NCBI GenBank assembly: GCA_963978905.1
Contig: OZ022259.1
Location: forward strand, 16,094,068-16,158,067
Length of the DNA stretch: 64,000 nucleotides
DNA from: Trichostrongylus colubriformis
Taxonomy: Eukaryota > Nematoda > Chromadorea > Rhabditida > Trichostrongylidae
Direction of reading: 5' to 3'
This document shows positions 1-11,110 of the stretch, piece after piece. The notes beneath the pieces were generated by a model. The model ran no database searches. It was not told the DNA's origin and was given only the letters and a program-made list of their open reading frames with translations. Position 1 is the stretch's first letter, and each line of letters begins with the position of its first letter. Made by a program: the position numbers and the translations under genes.

Positions 1-5
1 TGAGG

Positions 6-412
6 GATCGTCCACGGGAGTTCCATAATTGTTATTTCTCTTGAAATTGCTCTTCTCGATACTAAAGATGAGCAGAAACACAAAAAAGCGAGAATTTCTA
101 TTTATTCCAAAGCAGAAATCGAAAAGCTGGAGAGAGAGCAACTCCAGTCCTCGCCTCAACATGGGCACAGCGCAGCTCAAATTTTTGTTCCTAATATCGA
201 TTTGCTTCTCATTCTGCGTCCTTCACCACGCAAGTGTCGCCTCTTTGCACCTCAGCTCTCTCCCAACCCATAAGGACGCCCCGCCCTGTCGTCCAGGAGC
301 TCTGTCTCAACTGGGTTTTTGTGTATATGTGTGAGACCTTACCTTCGGCCGTTAGCAAGCAAATATAACATAAATATGTGGGTAAAAGAAGAACTTATTC
401 CGTAGACGATCG
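6..412. repeat. MITE-like element, TIR family GATCGTCCACGG
   Basis: Inverted ends, GATCGTCCACGGG on the left and CCGTAGACGATC on the right, bound about 400 bp with no convincing gene. The same ends recur at 5712-6257, 53123-53590 and 59530-59935, and a right end alone occurs near 57840-57892. Several copies share the inner motif 'acccatatatttatgtt' next to one end. This is a non-autonomous DNA transposon family by structure; the superfamily is not clear because no target duplication stands out. Confidence 0.6.
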
Positions 413-658
413 CTACTTTTGGCATATACAAAAATTAGTAATTATAATTCTCAATAATATAACTTCCTGAATTTCATATTCAGCTACCGAATTTTGAAAG
501 GGAAATTTCATTATCACACTATAACCTATTCGTTGACACCAACAACAACTCCATCTGACCTACACTTCTATGTACACACATTATTTCGAAACAGAATGTT
601 GAACATTACAAAGATTCCATTTCACACTCGTCTGAACCATCCCGTATGATGAGATGGT

Positions 659-3501
659 CTAGTGATCTCGCTCCTTCTCGAATCCAACGCCAGGCACATA
701 CTGCTCTTGAGGATTGTGGAAGAGTGTGTGGTTACCATCTCCCCATGGAAATGGCTGAAACGGAAAACCTAAGAGGTTCACAGGAAAATGATAGAATTTC
801 CTAGCCACAAACCTTGTTTCTGACGTTCAGATAAGGATATGCGATGTATTCCGGTCGTTCATGCGACATGTGACGTTTGTGGTCCTGATAGGCGGCATAC
901 ATGGTCAGTGCAAGGCATGGGATGGATGCGTACAGAAATATCTTCTTCCACGTGATACCCGTTGCTTAAAAAGATGTTGTCTAGTACTCTCACCAACCTG
1001 ACAACTAGACATGAAAGGCAATATAGGCAAGGCCTTTAAAGACAGCATTAGGGGTAATGTGGTTTTCTAGAAATTTCTGAAAGAAGTTATTTGTATGAAA
1101 ACTATGAGCCTGAAAAGGCTATCTGGGGGAAATCCCGGCGAAAAAGCGCGCCTGTGAGCTGTAGAAACGACGCAACGGATAGGAGCTGACGCCTTTCGAT
1201 AATCGACCCCGCCTCCTATCGACGTGATACCTGGTTGGCTACGTCGAGAGCGGCCAAGGACATGCGGCAGAATCGAAGGTATTGCGGCGCCTCTCTCAAT
1301 TTTAGCTTGAGGCTCACTCCTGCTGTCGAATTTCCAAACATTCCATTAAGTTTACTTGGCAACATGCCAATGGAAGAATAGTCCGGATTACGTGCCTCAT
1401 GACGGAAGGGCGTCCGCGTTGAGTATCAACGAGAGAAGAGGGTCCTATTTCTCGGGTTTTTCGCCATTTCCATCCGATTTTTCTCCACTCTTCTGTGACC
1501 AGGCATCTCGACTTTCAGATTCACTACTTCTTTTACTTTTCGTCCAAAATTCCCCTAATGCTGCCTTTAAATATTAGGTTGGTGAAAAAGTCCCGGGACA
1601 CCAATTTCAAAAAAAAAGTTAAAATTCGAAAAAAGGATCCGTGGGCCGATCGAAGTTATAGATCAATAGCCACACGATCGTAGATAACACTGAACTAACG
1701 ATCAATTTTGCCGAGGTCTAAATAAGCAGTATCGATCCAGTTGAAGAGCACTAATGCTCCTCGATTGGATCGATACTGCTTATATAGACCTCGGCAAAAT
1801 TCCGGATCAAGGACTTTCTGGGAAGGGTCGTTACAGGGGATGAACCCTGGGTCTTCTACGCGAATCATAGCAGGAAAGCTCAGCGGCTTCCCCAAGGAGA
1901 AGCGGCTCCGACTCAATCGAAGACAGACACCCATCAAAAAAAGGTGAAGCTGTGTTGTTGGTGGGACTCACAAGGAATGCTCTACCACGAATTTCTCGAA
2001 AGTGGTACCACAGTAACCGCAAGCATCTACTCTAATCAGCTGCAGAAGTTGAGCGAGGCAATGCAACAAAAGCGGCCAGGACGGAACAAAGTTTACTTTC
2101 TTCATGACAACGCACGCCCTCGTGTTGCAAGAATGTCTCGGGAGAAGTTGGAGGAGCTTGGATGGGAAGTACTGCCTCACCCTCCGTATTCGCCCGACCT
2201 TGCCCCTTCCGATTATCACCTATTTAGGGCCCTCAAACAAAATCTCAGAGATAAGGAATTTAATGATCAAGCTCAACTTGAATCGGAGGTGACGCGCTTC
2301 TTCGACTCACAGCCAGCTTCCTTCTGGAGAAAAGGTATTCGTGATCTGCCCAAAAAATGGCAAAGTGTTATCGAGGCAGGGTGATTACTTTGTGATTTGA
2401 AATGACGAAGAAATAAAGTTTTTAAAATTTGAAAGAAAAGTTCTCAGTGTCCCAGGACTTTTTCACCAACCTAATAGATTACCTTGCGCGACAAGTGCCC
2501 CGCTCCTTCCCCTTCGAAATCCCCGCGAGCACCGTCAATCGAGTGTAGGCCTGAACACTCGAGATGGGTCAAGGTCGCCTCACCTCACAAGGATGCCTCC
2601 CTCCGCACGCGGCCCAGTCACGACAAAAGCATCAAAGAAACAGCGGAGACCCCACAATGGTGTCCTGGCCTACACTCAAAGACAGAGTGAGGGAAAATTC
2701 GCACGAACAGTAAAATATGTAGTGGATATGAAAGTCGAGGTGGTTAATAATACGATGGTGCAGAAAAAACGGAAGGGAATGGCTATAGAGCAGGAAACAG
2801 GACCCTCTGCTGACTCTCGACGCGGACGACCTTTCCGTCAATAGGCCAAGGGAATGTTTGGAAATACGACAGCTCCTATTCTCTGGTGTGAGCTTCAAGC
2901 TAAATTTGGGAAAGTATGCCGCGGTACTTCAACCTTCCCGCATCTCCTTGGTCACTCTCATCGTAGCCAGTCAGGATCGTGTTGGTTGGAGGCGGGGTCT
3001 GCCATTCGAAGGCGTTATCTGTTTACCGTTACGCCATTTCTACAAGTCGAAGGCGCGCTATTCGACTGGTATTTCGCCATAAATAGGCTTCTCAGGCCCA
3101 TAGTTTCCATGCGAGTGACTTTTTTTAAAGGGATTTTCCAATAATCACACCACCTCTAATGCTGCCTTCAACAAAACAATGTCTCCTTATTAAACAGCGT
3201 GAGTCACAATTATTTTCGAACACTTAAGTAGAACAACGAAGTCACAATGAACGGTCACTCCTTCTACGAAGATCGTTTTCCGTCGTCTACCGTAAAACTA
3301 CATCAATTTCGGATTGCCGTGAGCCTATACGATTCGATCAACTGGCATAAGCCTTTTGAAAAAACTCTAAAACTTACTATGACTTTCACGAAGTACTCCA
3401 GTGAAATTACTTTTAAAATTATCGAAATTACGTCCGCCGTAAAAGGAACCACCAGAAGAGCATCTCTTTGAAATAGCAACACGAGACACCGAACGGAGCA
3501 T
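659..3501 (-). CDS. cox-6A: Cytochrome c oxidase subunit 6A, copy 1
   Basis: Small nuclear-encoded subunit of mitochondrial complex IV, anchored in the inner membrane. Three exons on the minus strand: 3501-3378 (start ATG, 124 nt, ends phase 1), 964-813 (152 nt) and 754-659 (96 nt, TAG stop), giving 123 aa. Residues 1 to about 40 are an Arg/Ser-rich mitochondrial presequence. Exon 2 carries the single membrane segment ([14 protein letters not shown]) followed by HERPEY and [10 protein letters not shown]. Exon 3 carries the family signature [13 protein letters not shown] and ends [11 protein letters not shown]. Splice sites are GT/AG. A TTTTCCAG acceptor sits 2 nt before the ATG, which suggests spliced-leader addition. 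Intron 1 (965-3377) has been invaded by a mariner and MITEs. Closest in sequence to the copy at 7800-11110. The family is very secure; exact acceptor bases are hand-placed. Confidence 0.93.
1035..1571. repeat. MITE, TIR family AAAGGCAGCATTAGGGG
   Basis: Left end AAAGACAGCATTAGGGG and right end CCCCTAATGCTGCCTTT are inverted repeats. Interior segments such as 'gtcctatttctcggg' and 'tgaccaggcatctcgac' recur, in either orientation, at 2677-3167, 20911-21455 and 22575-23095. It is a non-autonomous element sitting in intron 1 of cox-6A copy 1, directly beside the mariner at 1574. Confidence 0.65.
1705..1800. repeat. Near-perfect hairpin inside the mariner
   Basis: The left arm starts ATTTTGCCGAGGTCTAAATA and its reverse complement closes the repeat at 1800 (ends GACCTCGGCAAAAT). 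Arms are about 34 bp or longer with one mismatch around a short loop. It replaces the region where the transposase N-terminal half should be, so it is either a small foldback insertion or a by-product of the internal deletion. Confidence 0.85.
1809..2384 (+). pseudogene. Mariner transposase, catalytic half only
   Basis: One uninterrupted frame runs from the hairpin edge to the TGA at 2382-2384. It reads [16 protein letters not shown], then [16 protein letters not shown] and [14 protein letters not shown]. These are the three acidic positions of the mariner DD34D catalytic domain: the first Asp in TGDE, the second in HDNARP, and the third 34 residues further on in SDYH. The paired helix-turn-helix DNA-binding N-terminus is absent, so no functional transposase is expected although the catalytic residues are intact. 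Confidence 0.9.
2677..3167. repeat. MITE, TIR family AAAGGCAGCATTAGGGG (second copy)
   Basis: Ends read CAAAGACAGAGTGAGGG and CACCTCTAATGCTGCCTTC. The interior shares 'ttctcgacgcggacgacctttccgtca' style sequence, in pieces, with the copies at 20911-21455 and 22575-23095. Also inside intron 1 of cox-6A copy 1. Confidence 0.55.
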
Positions 3502-3515
3502 GGCTGGAAAACTTT
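3502..3515 (-). promoter_or_regulatory. Probable trans-splice acceptor of cox-6A copy 1
   Basis: Read on the minus strand, a GTTTTCCAG acceptor ends 2 nt before the chosen ATG. In nematodes such a site so close to the start usually receives a spliced leader; it could instead end a 5'-UTR intron. Equivalent sites precede the other two cox-6A copies. Confidence 0.5.
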
Positions 3516-3719
3516 TCAATGGTAAAGTTTCTGAAAACAGTGGATGGCAAGGGCAATCGACGACACACTCCGCAGAAAATGGGATATTCCATTCCACTCT
3601 GTGGGTACGTCGTAACGTCAAAGTTCCATCTTGGCTAGTCACTGGGACAATATGGCCACTCAAACCACGACGAGATGGCGAACCCCGGTCTCCCCCTACC
3701 GCTCTGCCCCCGCTCGACT

Positions 3720-4600
3720 TGGTTGGTAGCAGGTAATAGCACCATTAAGTTCTCCGTACCCAGTAATACCTGTGAGTGTGAACAACCCACTGTTAGCCAA
3801 AGAGCGGAACAAATTGGGTGACATTAGCCTTTGAGAATCTTATCAACCATTATCACTTTGGATCATCCACCATTGATGTGCCCGTCCCACCCCCTAAAGC
3901 ACCTATGAGTGTCGGTGCTCTAGGATCCACCCGAATAGGAAAAAAGATTTAACAACATCAACCTTCTGACGCTCCTTATCGAATCTTATCAGGCGTTATC
4001 AATTTGGATCACCCAGCGAAGTGCCCGTCCCTCCCCTCGAAACACCTATGAGTGTGGGCGCTCTGGGATCGATCCAAATGGCGAAACATTAGGCGACATA
4101 CGCCTCTCGCGGCTCCTTATCAGCTCTTATCAACAGTTATCGATTTGGATCATGCACCATTGATGCGCCCGTCCCACCCCCAAAGCACCTGTGAGTGTCG
4201 GTGCTCTAGGATCCATCCGAATAGGGAAAAGGATTCAACGACATTAGCTTTCGACGCTCCTTATCGAATTTTGTCAAGCGTTATCATTTTGGATCACCCA
4301 CCATTGATGTGCGCGTTCCACCCCTCAAACACCTATGAGTGTCGGCGCCCTTGAATCGACCCAAAAGGCGAAACGGATTTGGCGACATTAGCCTTTCGAG
4401 GCTCCTTATCAGCCATTATCAGCTGCTATCACTTTCGGTCCATCTCCGCTGGGATCCCCTTTCAACACCCTATATCATATCTAAAATCCAGAATCTGTCT
4501 TTGCTGCGACGCGAGATATGAATTTCCGGTCAGACAGACACACACACACACCGAGACACTTGGCCGATTATATGAAGTAGGATTGTGTTATTCGCGCAGT
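3720..4600. repeat. Tandem array of about 140-bp units with a microsatellite end
   Basis: Units repeat the motif order 'ctccttatcgaatcttatca', 'gttatcactttggatca', 'cacctatgagtgtcggcg' about every 130-145 bp (starts near 3826, 3960, 4095, 4240 and 4385). The array is followed by 'gacgcgagatatgaatttc', a cagaca/acac microsatellite, and 'gattatatgaagtaggattg'. The same composite recurs at 15510-16335. The 3' motif resembles tails of RTE-type nematode retroelements, but no coding sequence is visible. Confidence 0.7.
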
Positions 4601-5711
4601 ACTGTGCGATAACCCAACTGGTGGTATTATCAAAGCAAAACTCACTGCTGAAGGCAGATGGCCAAATGGTCCAAACTGAGAAATTTACGAAAAGAGATAT
4701 GAGTATTACTCAATTGGGGTTTCAAGAGAAGCGATGAATTAGCGCGTATTTCTCCTCAAAGAGTGCATACTTACTTCGCCACCCGCATATTTCTGAAATA
4801 GCAAGGATCGAAGCGAATTTGCACCTACTCACTGGGCCAGTTGTGAAGCCTATGCATCGATTATGCAAAGAGAATATGCATACCTTGAACAACACTTTGA
4901 CACTTGCACGCAATACGGCGCATCACGAGCCTCATGCGATTTACCTCTTTCACAAGCAGTTTGGACGCAGTATCGAAAGGTACTGCGTGGAACTGACCAG
5001 CCACTCCATGTGGTTAAGTCCGAAATTTAATTTTTGGAAAGCCTTCGCGGGGTAATCCGAGGGGGCAACAGTTGCTTGAGTGGATTATTACAGGCGTTTT
5101 CCTTTCTCGTGCCTATTGAAGGCATTGTTTCCATAATCTTAATAAGGGTGTCATCGGTAGCCCGTAAAGTGGGAAGTGGCAATGGATCGCTTAGTTAGGA
5201 CAGGAACCGATTTCAGGGTGAAGCATCACAGCTAGGGGTTCGTATGAAGAGGAGGCGAAACGAAACACAGCCTAATCTAACAATAACAATTCTAATAATT
5301 TTACATCTCCTTTTTCATCCGCTTAAATCACTCGAAGGAACAGTCACAGACCCTGAGGAGATGAACTGAATGCCACTGAATCAGAAGGTTTACTACAGAA
5401 GAGGGTGCGAAATAGAAAAATGAACAAGTTGCTACTCAGCATTGTGTGAATATCGACTATGCTACGAGTAAACAAGGGACCACCCACAACCATGTGATGT
5501 TTTTCACGACTTCCTTGCTGAAAACAACCGAAGCAGTGAAACAGACACTCGTTTCTCGTCACTGCCATCGCTAACATCGTTTCACCTAATAATTGTCATT
5601 CTCCGGTTTATCAAACAGTTAATTTACAATTCAACATGCATGTATTCCTCACTGTGAATCCTGTTCTCAGTACAAAATGAATTCCCATGCGCCTATTTCT
5701 TCGCTTGGAGG
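4601..5711. other. Unassigned intergenic stretch
   Basis: No open frame with recognisable motifs on either strand. A short segment at 4578-4625 (GCGCAGTACTGTGCG next to AACCCAACTGG) matches the ends of the palindromic element at 14845-15106 and is probably a fragment of it. Confidence 0.5.
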
Positions 5712-6257
5712 AATCGTCCACGGAGGTTTAAGTTCTTGTGTGACCCACATATTTATGTTATATTTGCCAACTACGAGCTGCATGCAAAGATTCACGACAT
5801 GTACAGGAATCCAACTGAGATAGAGCTCCCCAAAATGGCGGAAGACGGGGTTTGGGCGCTAGAGAGCTGAAGAACAAAAAGGCGGCACTCACGTGATCAG
5901 GGTCATGAATAGAGGAGCGAATCAAAGTTGACGCGAAAATTTGAACAGCGCTCTGAGCGCTGAGGCCGCGTTCATACACAGCGCCGGCAGGGCGTGGCTG
6001 CAATCACAGGCAGCGAGCCGCGGAGACGCAGGGACATGCGGCCACGCTGCCACCGGCACAGCATAGTATGAATGCAGCCTAGGGGCTACTTGAATGTTGT
6101 GGCGAGAATCCAAACGAGTTTCTTCTTCTTTCAGTTTTTCGATTTCCGCTTCGGTATAGAGAAAAATTCTCGGTTACTTTTGTGTCTCTCTTCATGTACT
6201 CTATCTAGTAGAGTAATTTCAAGAGGCACTGGAATCATGGAGTTTTCGCGGACGATT
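5712..6257. repeat. MITE, TIR family AATCGTCCACGG, with a nested MITE
   Basis: Left end AATCGTCCACGG and right end CGCGGACGATT are inverted. The inner 'cccacatatttatgtta' matches the other family members. A second palindromic element (5964-6079) is nested inside it. Confidence 0.6.
5964..6079. repeat. Nested MITE with GGCCGCGTTCATAC ends
   Basis: The left end GGCCGCGTTCATAC and right end GTATGAATGCAGCC are inverted repeats around a GC-rich interior. The ends match the PIF/Harbinger-like elements at 39751-40145 and 49186-49586. The flanking trinucleotides here (TGA, TAG) are not identical, so the target duplication is not shown by this copy. Confidence 0.6.
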
Positions 6258-6980
6258 CCTTCAACATGAAACTGGTAGAAAAGTTGCGCGCAGTTAGCGT
6301 TTGCGATAAAGCTGCAGAGATTCGCCAATACTCAGCGGCATCGTGCACGGGAATGCTGTTTCCATATAGAATATCCCTTACTGGTAGAGTACCAACCACT
6401 ATGGGCTCAGTACTCTAGCAGTAAGAAAAGCGGTGAGCAGAGAGAATATTTCGTTCCAATGCAGATTCAGAAGCCATGAGAATTGTACCCACTCAAACTG
6501 ATTTCGTGAGACTTACAATTCTTGCAGCGGAAAAGCGTTCCTTGCTGTCTCGTAACTTAAAATCCAGTAAGCCCTTTCCCTTCGCTTCGCTCGATATACC
6601 CCTCTGCGAGCAATTACATCAGCTAACACCCTAAATCTGGTGATATGCACCCACCCCCACCACCTACGAGTTTGTAGTTTCCTCCCTACAATGCTTCACT
6701 TTGTTCGTAACTGCCCATCGTTCCTTCAGCCCTTTTGAAACCGTCAAAATGTCCAAAGCTGCCCACATAATGTGGTTTTGTAGGCGTCTCCTCGACAAAT
6801 TCACTTTTCTTTTTGTCACGAATCGCATGTGCTCTCCAGCGACTATATGAAAAATCTTTGAAGGTCAAACAGGGAACAACTTACCCATATAAAACCCTGA
6901 TCACAGACAATTCAATGGTCTTCTGTGAGATCAACAACCTGTTGGATCTCACTGGCAGGTATTGTCCAATACTCCCATGT

Positions 6981-7212
6981 GGGATGTGTACCCTTATGCC
7001 AAGATTTCGCACCGCGGCGTGTGGCAAGCGGAGTGCAAAAAAGCTAGAGGCGCTGTGGTTGAATCCCAAAGCGATTACAAGTTCATTGTTTATGGCGCCT
7101 CGCATCGCCGACTAATCGCTCTAACAATAAGACCAACCATAGCGGCGCGCATGGCTCGCACACACCGCGTCAAACGTCGCTCGTCGTGGTGCGAAATCCT
7201 GTCATAGGGCAC
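6981..7212. repeat. 240-bp MITE family, copy a
   Basis: Inverted ends 'gtgtacccttatgccaagat' and 'gcgaaatcctgtcatagggc' flank an interior with 'gattacaagttcattg' and 'catggctcgcacacac'. Full relatives occur at 17975-18213, 36538-36781 and 49273-49513. This copy is the most diverged. No coding potential is apparent. Confidence 0.75.
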
Positions 7213-7799
7213 GTTCCCTTCAATGTGGCACCCTTCGGAAACACCTCTAGCCCGTAAAATTCCTGTCTTCTTTCCCCGGGCGTTAATCTCGGCCATCTCA
7301 AGGTCCGCTACTTCGATATCCTCAGGCATGTTTCTGTGACGGGTCTGCTCCATCAGCCGGCCTGCGAACCTGAGCCTGATACTGGTAACATCACCATTTT
7401 CGCAATTTATAGCAAGGCATATTTTGTGCTTCAGCAGGATCCCCTTACACTTCCTTTTAGTTTCTTCTTGCTTACTCCTTTCAATGATGAACCCCATAAA
7501 TTTGATTTAACGTAAATTCCTTTCACCTTTAGCGGTCCTCACGATGATATCAGTTACCTTTGTAATGCATGTTCACAAATTTCATCATATTGTGATCGAT
7601 TTATGATTGAACTCTTGAGGAACAGCTCTGTAAAATTTTCATACTTTCAACTTTCGTACTAATAAGAAAACCTGACAATTTAGTGATATAAAAGTCGTGA
7701 CAAGTCTCTTATGAACTATCATGAACATGTGAGCGAATCACTCAACTTACTACCTACAAGATGTGAAAAGGGCAGTCTATACAATCTGAATCAACATGC

Positions 7800-10700
7800 T
7801 TAATGCTTGCTTCGCTCCTCCTCAAATCCGACGCCAGGCACGTATTGTTCTTTTGGATTGTGGAACAATGAGTGGTTGCCATCTCCCCATGGGAACGGCT
7901 GGAACAGCATCACCTTACTTCATATTTAGGCCTTTCCTTTCCATTTGCTACTGTTTTGTTTGAAACCACAAGGAAGCATTCATCAAACCGCCGCACAGTC
8001 ATCAAAAGTTTGCATTCATAATCTGCAACGATAACGTACCATATACAGGGGGTCCCATAATTCGGGCGCCAACATCTTGCAATATTTTGTTGGCGTTAAT
8101 CGAGTGAATGAAAAACCAACCCATTCACAACTTTACTCACATCGATTGTTTTTCTTTTGTATGCCAACACGAAGTTAGATGTGGAACCTTTATTGGCCTA
8201 ACGTATCGACCACGTGTTGGCATACAGAAAAAAAAACAATCAACAACTATGCCGAGGTTTCAATGAGGGAGAACATGGGAACTTTTACTCATATCTTATA
8301 TAGCAAGACACAACAGTCATATCATAAGTTTCGCAGCCCCGACAAGGATACAAGCTCAAAATCGCTCTAGCACTCAACCACCCATGACACGCATGTTTTT
8401 CCACACACTCCTTCCAAATCTTTCTCAGGACTACCTTATGTGACTCCATACAAGGATGGCTGACTCGTCAGACCTTGTTTCTAGTTCAGGACCCCAGCAG
8501 GAGATCAATGGAATCATGTTTTTGGAGATTTGACGGACGTTTCGATAAGTGATGAATTCGAAAAAATCGGGTCGGCAGCGCCTTTGAATGAATTTGATCC
8601 TATAAACTAAAGCGCTTTGCCGCTAAACTCACCAAGTATTGTTGCGAAAGACTAGTGAGGGCAGTGCTTTATTATGTCTAACAGCCAGTTCCCATGTTCA
8701 AATTCCCGCAAGCTTCACGCCGAACTCGACGGAAACCGACAGCGTGCCATTATTGGACCCTCAATCATGACTGGGATCCGCTTGCTGGTACCCAAATACC
8801 CTATCGACATGGTATACCCTACCAGACGTTGCTGGCCACACTGGGTTGCCCTTAACCGTTCGAGCATAGAAATTTTTTCGCATGAACAAAAGTACGGTGA
8901 GGTGCGTATCACCGTTGAAGCGAATGACCGCGAAGTGTACTTGAAAAACTTCTGAAACCTCAAAAATACCACGAGTTTCTCCCGACAAGCATGCACCTCG
9001 GTAGAAGAATATCCTGTGCACCCGCTGACCAGCAATTGAAAGAAGAAGGATTGATACAATTACATAAAGGAATATGAAGAAACAAGAGTCCAGGCGCCCT
9101 AATTGTGGGACACCCTGTACAACACGGCTGCGCTACGTGACAATGCTGAGCCTACGACGGCCTGCGTCGCAGAGTATGAATGCATTCTAAGAAAATGACC
9201 TACAAACAAATCAAGCAACAACCTTGTTTCTAACGTTGAGGTATGGGTACGCGACGTATTCCGGACGTTCATGCGCCATGTGATGTTTGTGGTCCTTATA
9301 GGCTGCATACATTGTTAATGCAAGACACGGAATCGAAGCGTAGATGAAGATCTTCTTCCATGTCTCTTTGGTAGCTGTAAGGAACATAAATCGGTAGAAC
9401 TGTGACGACCACCTCTCACTACGCCGTCGCTCGAAAATGGGGTTAATTGAAAGTTGGCTTCTGCTAAATGTTTCTACATACAACCGGCGAATACTGGGGA
9501 GGTACATTGATTCATTTATGACTCGCTCAAAAAAAGAGTATTTACAAATTCATATAGAAAAGAAATGCATCAACCCAGGGAGAAGGACTGAAATCTTTGG
9601 AAGTTCCATTCCACCACATAAATCGTGAGAATCCTTAATCTTCCAATGCATCAACCGTCTCAATTTCAAAGTTACCCATGAATGACAAAAATGAATTTAA
9701 CCTCAGTCTCTAAAATGTCAACTAGGCGCTCACGTGCTGGGGCGGCACTCATAAACGATACCTAGGACGTAGAAAATTGCTGCTCACCCTGAAGGGTCAA
9801 GGAGCCCCCAGGGTTGTCTTCAACCCACAAGGAAGATGCCAAAAATATTTTCTACACTAAAAAATATTCACCCATTCCCAAGTTCCTTCCCCTCAAGGCT
9901 TAAGCGAAAACCAGATTCCCCGGTTCGCATTGATATATTAGTACCTTCTAACACATTAAAAAACATAATAATGGAACACGCCATAGAAACCCAAAGACAA
10001 AAAAAAACAAAGAAGTAAGCGTGGTGTAGCCTAACCTACAAGCGACGCCGTGTTAAAAGGAGGTGCGCTCTCGACACGCGCCGTGGCACGATCCATTCCA
10101 TACTAGAGTTTATTATAACTTTCTGACAGAACTGCCTTCACTCCAACCTCACACCTTCATTTTCTTTTTAATGTTGCGTGCTGACAGTTGGCGGTACGAA
10201 GAAAGGCGTGCGAAATAGGACCTGGCATTTAGCCCAAGCCTAGAGGAAGAAGGGGGGGGGGGGGAGGGGGAAAACGCTTCACAGACGGGCGATCATCAAG
10301 GCATTTGATAGGCAGGATTTTGTTTGTTTACTTTAGACTTTTCAAAATAAAAACATCTTAATGACTTCTAATGACATTCGGACACGTCAATATTACATAT
10401 TGTAACTTGACGGGGTGCCGGGACTTGTAATGAAATCAGGGCACTATCGCAATGAGGGAGGGGGGGGGCATCCAATGAAAAGTTGCTTACCTAAGTGTCC
10501 TGGAGAGATCCTTGAGGGGACAATCTACAGATTCAGGCGAATACTATTTATTTCCTAAGCCCTAACAGAAGAGAGAAAAAATTCCTTTCTCCCTTTAGGC
10601 TTAGGTGAAAACAATGTCCTTAGTGGATGCCCCCCCCCCCCCTCATTGCGATGGCACCGGAATTAATTTCTTTAGTAATTTTGAATGTGTTTTTAGTACC

Positions 10701-11110
10701 ACCCCAATAATACATGAGCACCGTCAACTACATTGCTTCATACTTAAGAAAAAACAAATAATGAAATACCGGTGACCACTTAATCAAGATACCCTCAAAC
10801 TACGCTATTTTATGACAAATTTGGTGTGCTGTAATGTAAGGACTTGCACTGCTATGTGGAGGGCATTACTTCATATTTCTCCAATATGAAAAAAAATGGA
10901 ATAAGCAACAATCCTAAATATCAGTGCGATATGAAAATCCAAAAAAAAAAAATAGAAAAACCTACTGTGAGCCTCCTTCAAGGTGCCTGTCATTGATTTT
11001 TTGAAACCGTCGAAGTTATGCGATCCATAAAATCCTCCCGACGAATTTCTCTGTGTCGGTCGAACAACAGCTCCACGAGATGTTAGCAATAGGCGACTTA
11101 CACCAGACAT
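7800..11110 (-). CDS. cox-6A: Cytochrome c oxidase subunit 6A, copy 2
   Basis: Complex IV subunit of the mitochondrial inner membrane. Exons on the minus strand: 11110-10966 (145 nt, phase 1), 9374-9223 (152 nt) and 7898-7800 (99 nt, TAA), giving 131 aa. Residues 1 to about 45 form a basic, Ser/Gly-rich presequence ([16 protein letters not shown]...). The membrane segment is [30 protein letters not shown] and [13 protein letters not shown] follow, and the tail is GFEEERSKH. Intron positions and phases equal those of copy 1, so they are paralogues by duplication. Intron 2 holds a roughly 1.07-kb TIR element and intron 1 holds a poly-G MITE. A TTTCCAG acceptor lies 11 nt before the ATG. Confidence 0.94.
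8046..9117. mobile_element. Tc1/mariner-type TIR element without recognisable transposase
   Basis: The left end CAGGGGGTCCCATAATTCGG and the right end (reverse complement CAGGGTGTCCCACAATTAGG) are inverted and flanked by TA on both sides. About 1.07 kb lies between them, inside intron 2 of cox-6A copy 2. Two overlapping open stretches of 90-115 codons exist (8674-8955 plus, 8715-9059 minus), but neither shows transposase motifs, so it appears non-autonomous. Confidence 0.7.
8144..8241. repeat. Hairpin with 28-bp arms inside the TIR element
   Basis: The left arm GATTGTTTTTCTTTTGTATG continuing to CCAACACG is mirrored by CGTGTTGGCATACAG and CAATC on the right, with a loop of about 41 bp. Probably a small nested foldback. 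Confidence 0.8.
10440..10657. repeat. MITE with poly-G/poly-C terminal repeats, copy 1
   Basis: Left end GGCACTATCGCAATGAGGG then a G-run; right end a C-run then CTCATTGCGATGGCACC. Related copies are at 17709-17907 and 24027-24239. All lie within or close to cox-6A introns. The interior contains 'gagagatccttgagggga' and 'ctttaggcttaggtgaaaa'. Confidence 0.75.

Larger units (their letters stand above)
1574..2474 (+). mobile_element. Mariner transposon, internally deleted
   Basis: Terminal inverted repeats begin TTAGGTTGGTGAAAAAGTCC and end GGACTTTTTCACCAACCTAA, flanked on each side by TA (1572-1573 and 2475-2476), the target duplication of IS630/Tc1/mariner elements. At 901 bp it is shorter than the roughly 1.3 kb usual for the family. 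The 5' part of the transposase gene is missing, and a 96-bp hairpin occupies part of that space. It lies in intron 1 of cox-6A copy 1, on the opposite strand to that gene. It cannot make a complete transposase. Confidence 0.95.

Noticed and set aside
2484..2844. Frames of 68-83 codons beside the mariner
   Set aside because: Sequence is shared with dispersed MITE copies at 20911 and 22575, so these are repeat frames.
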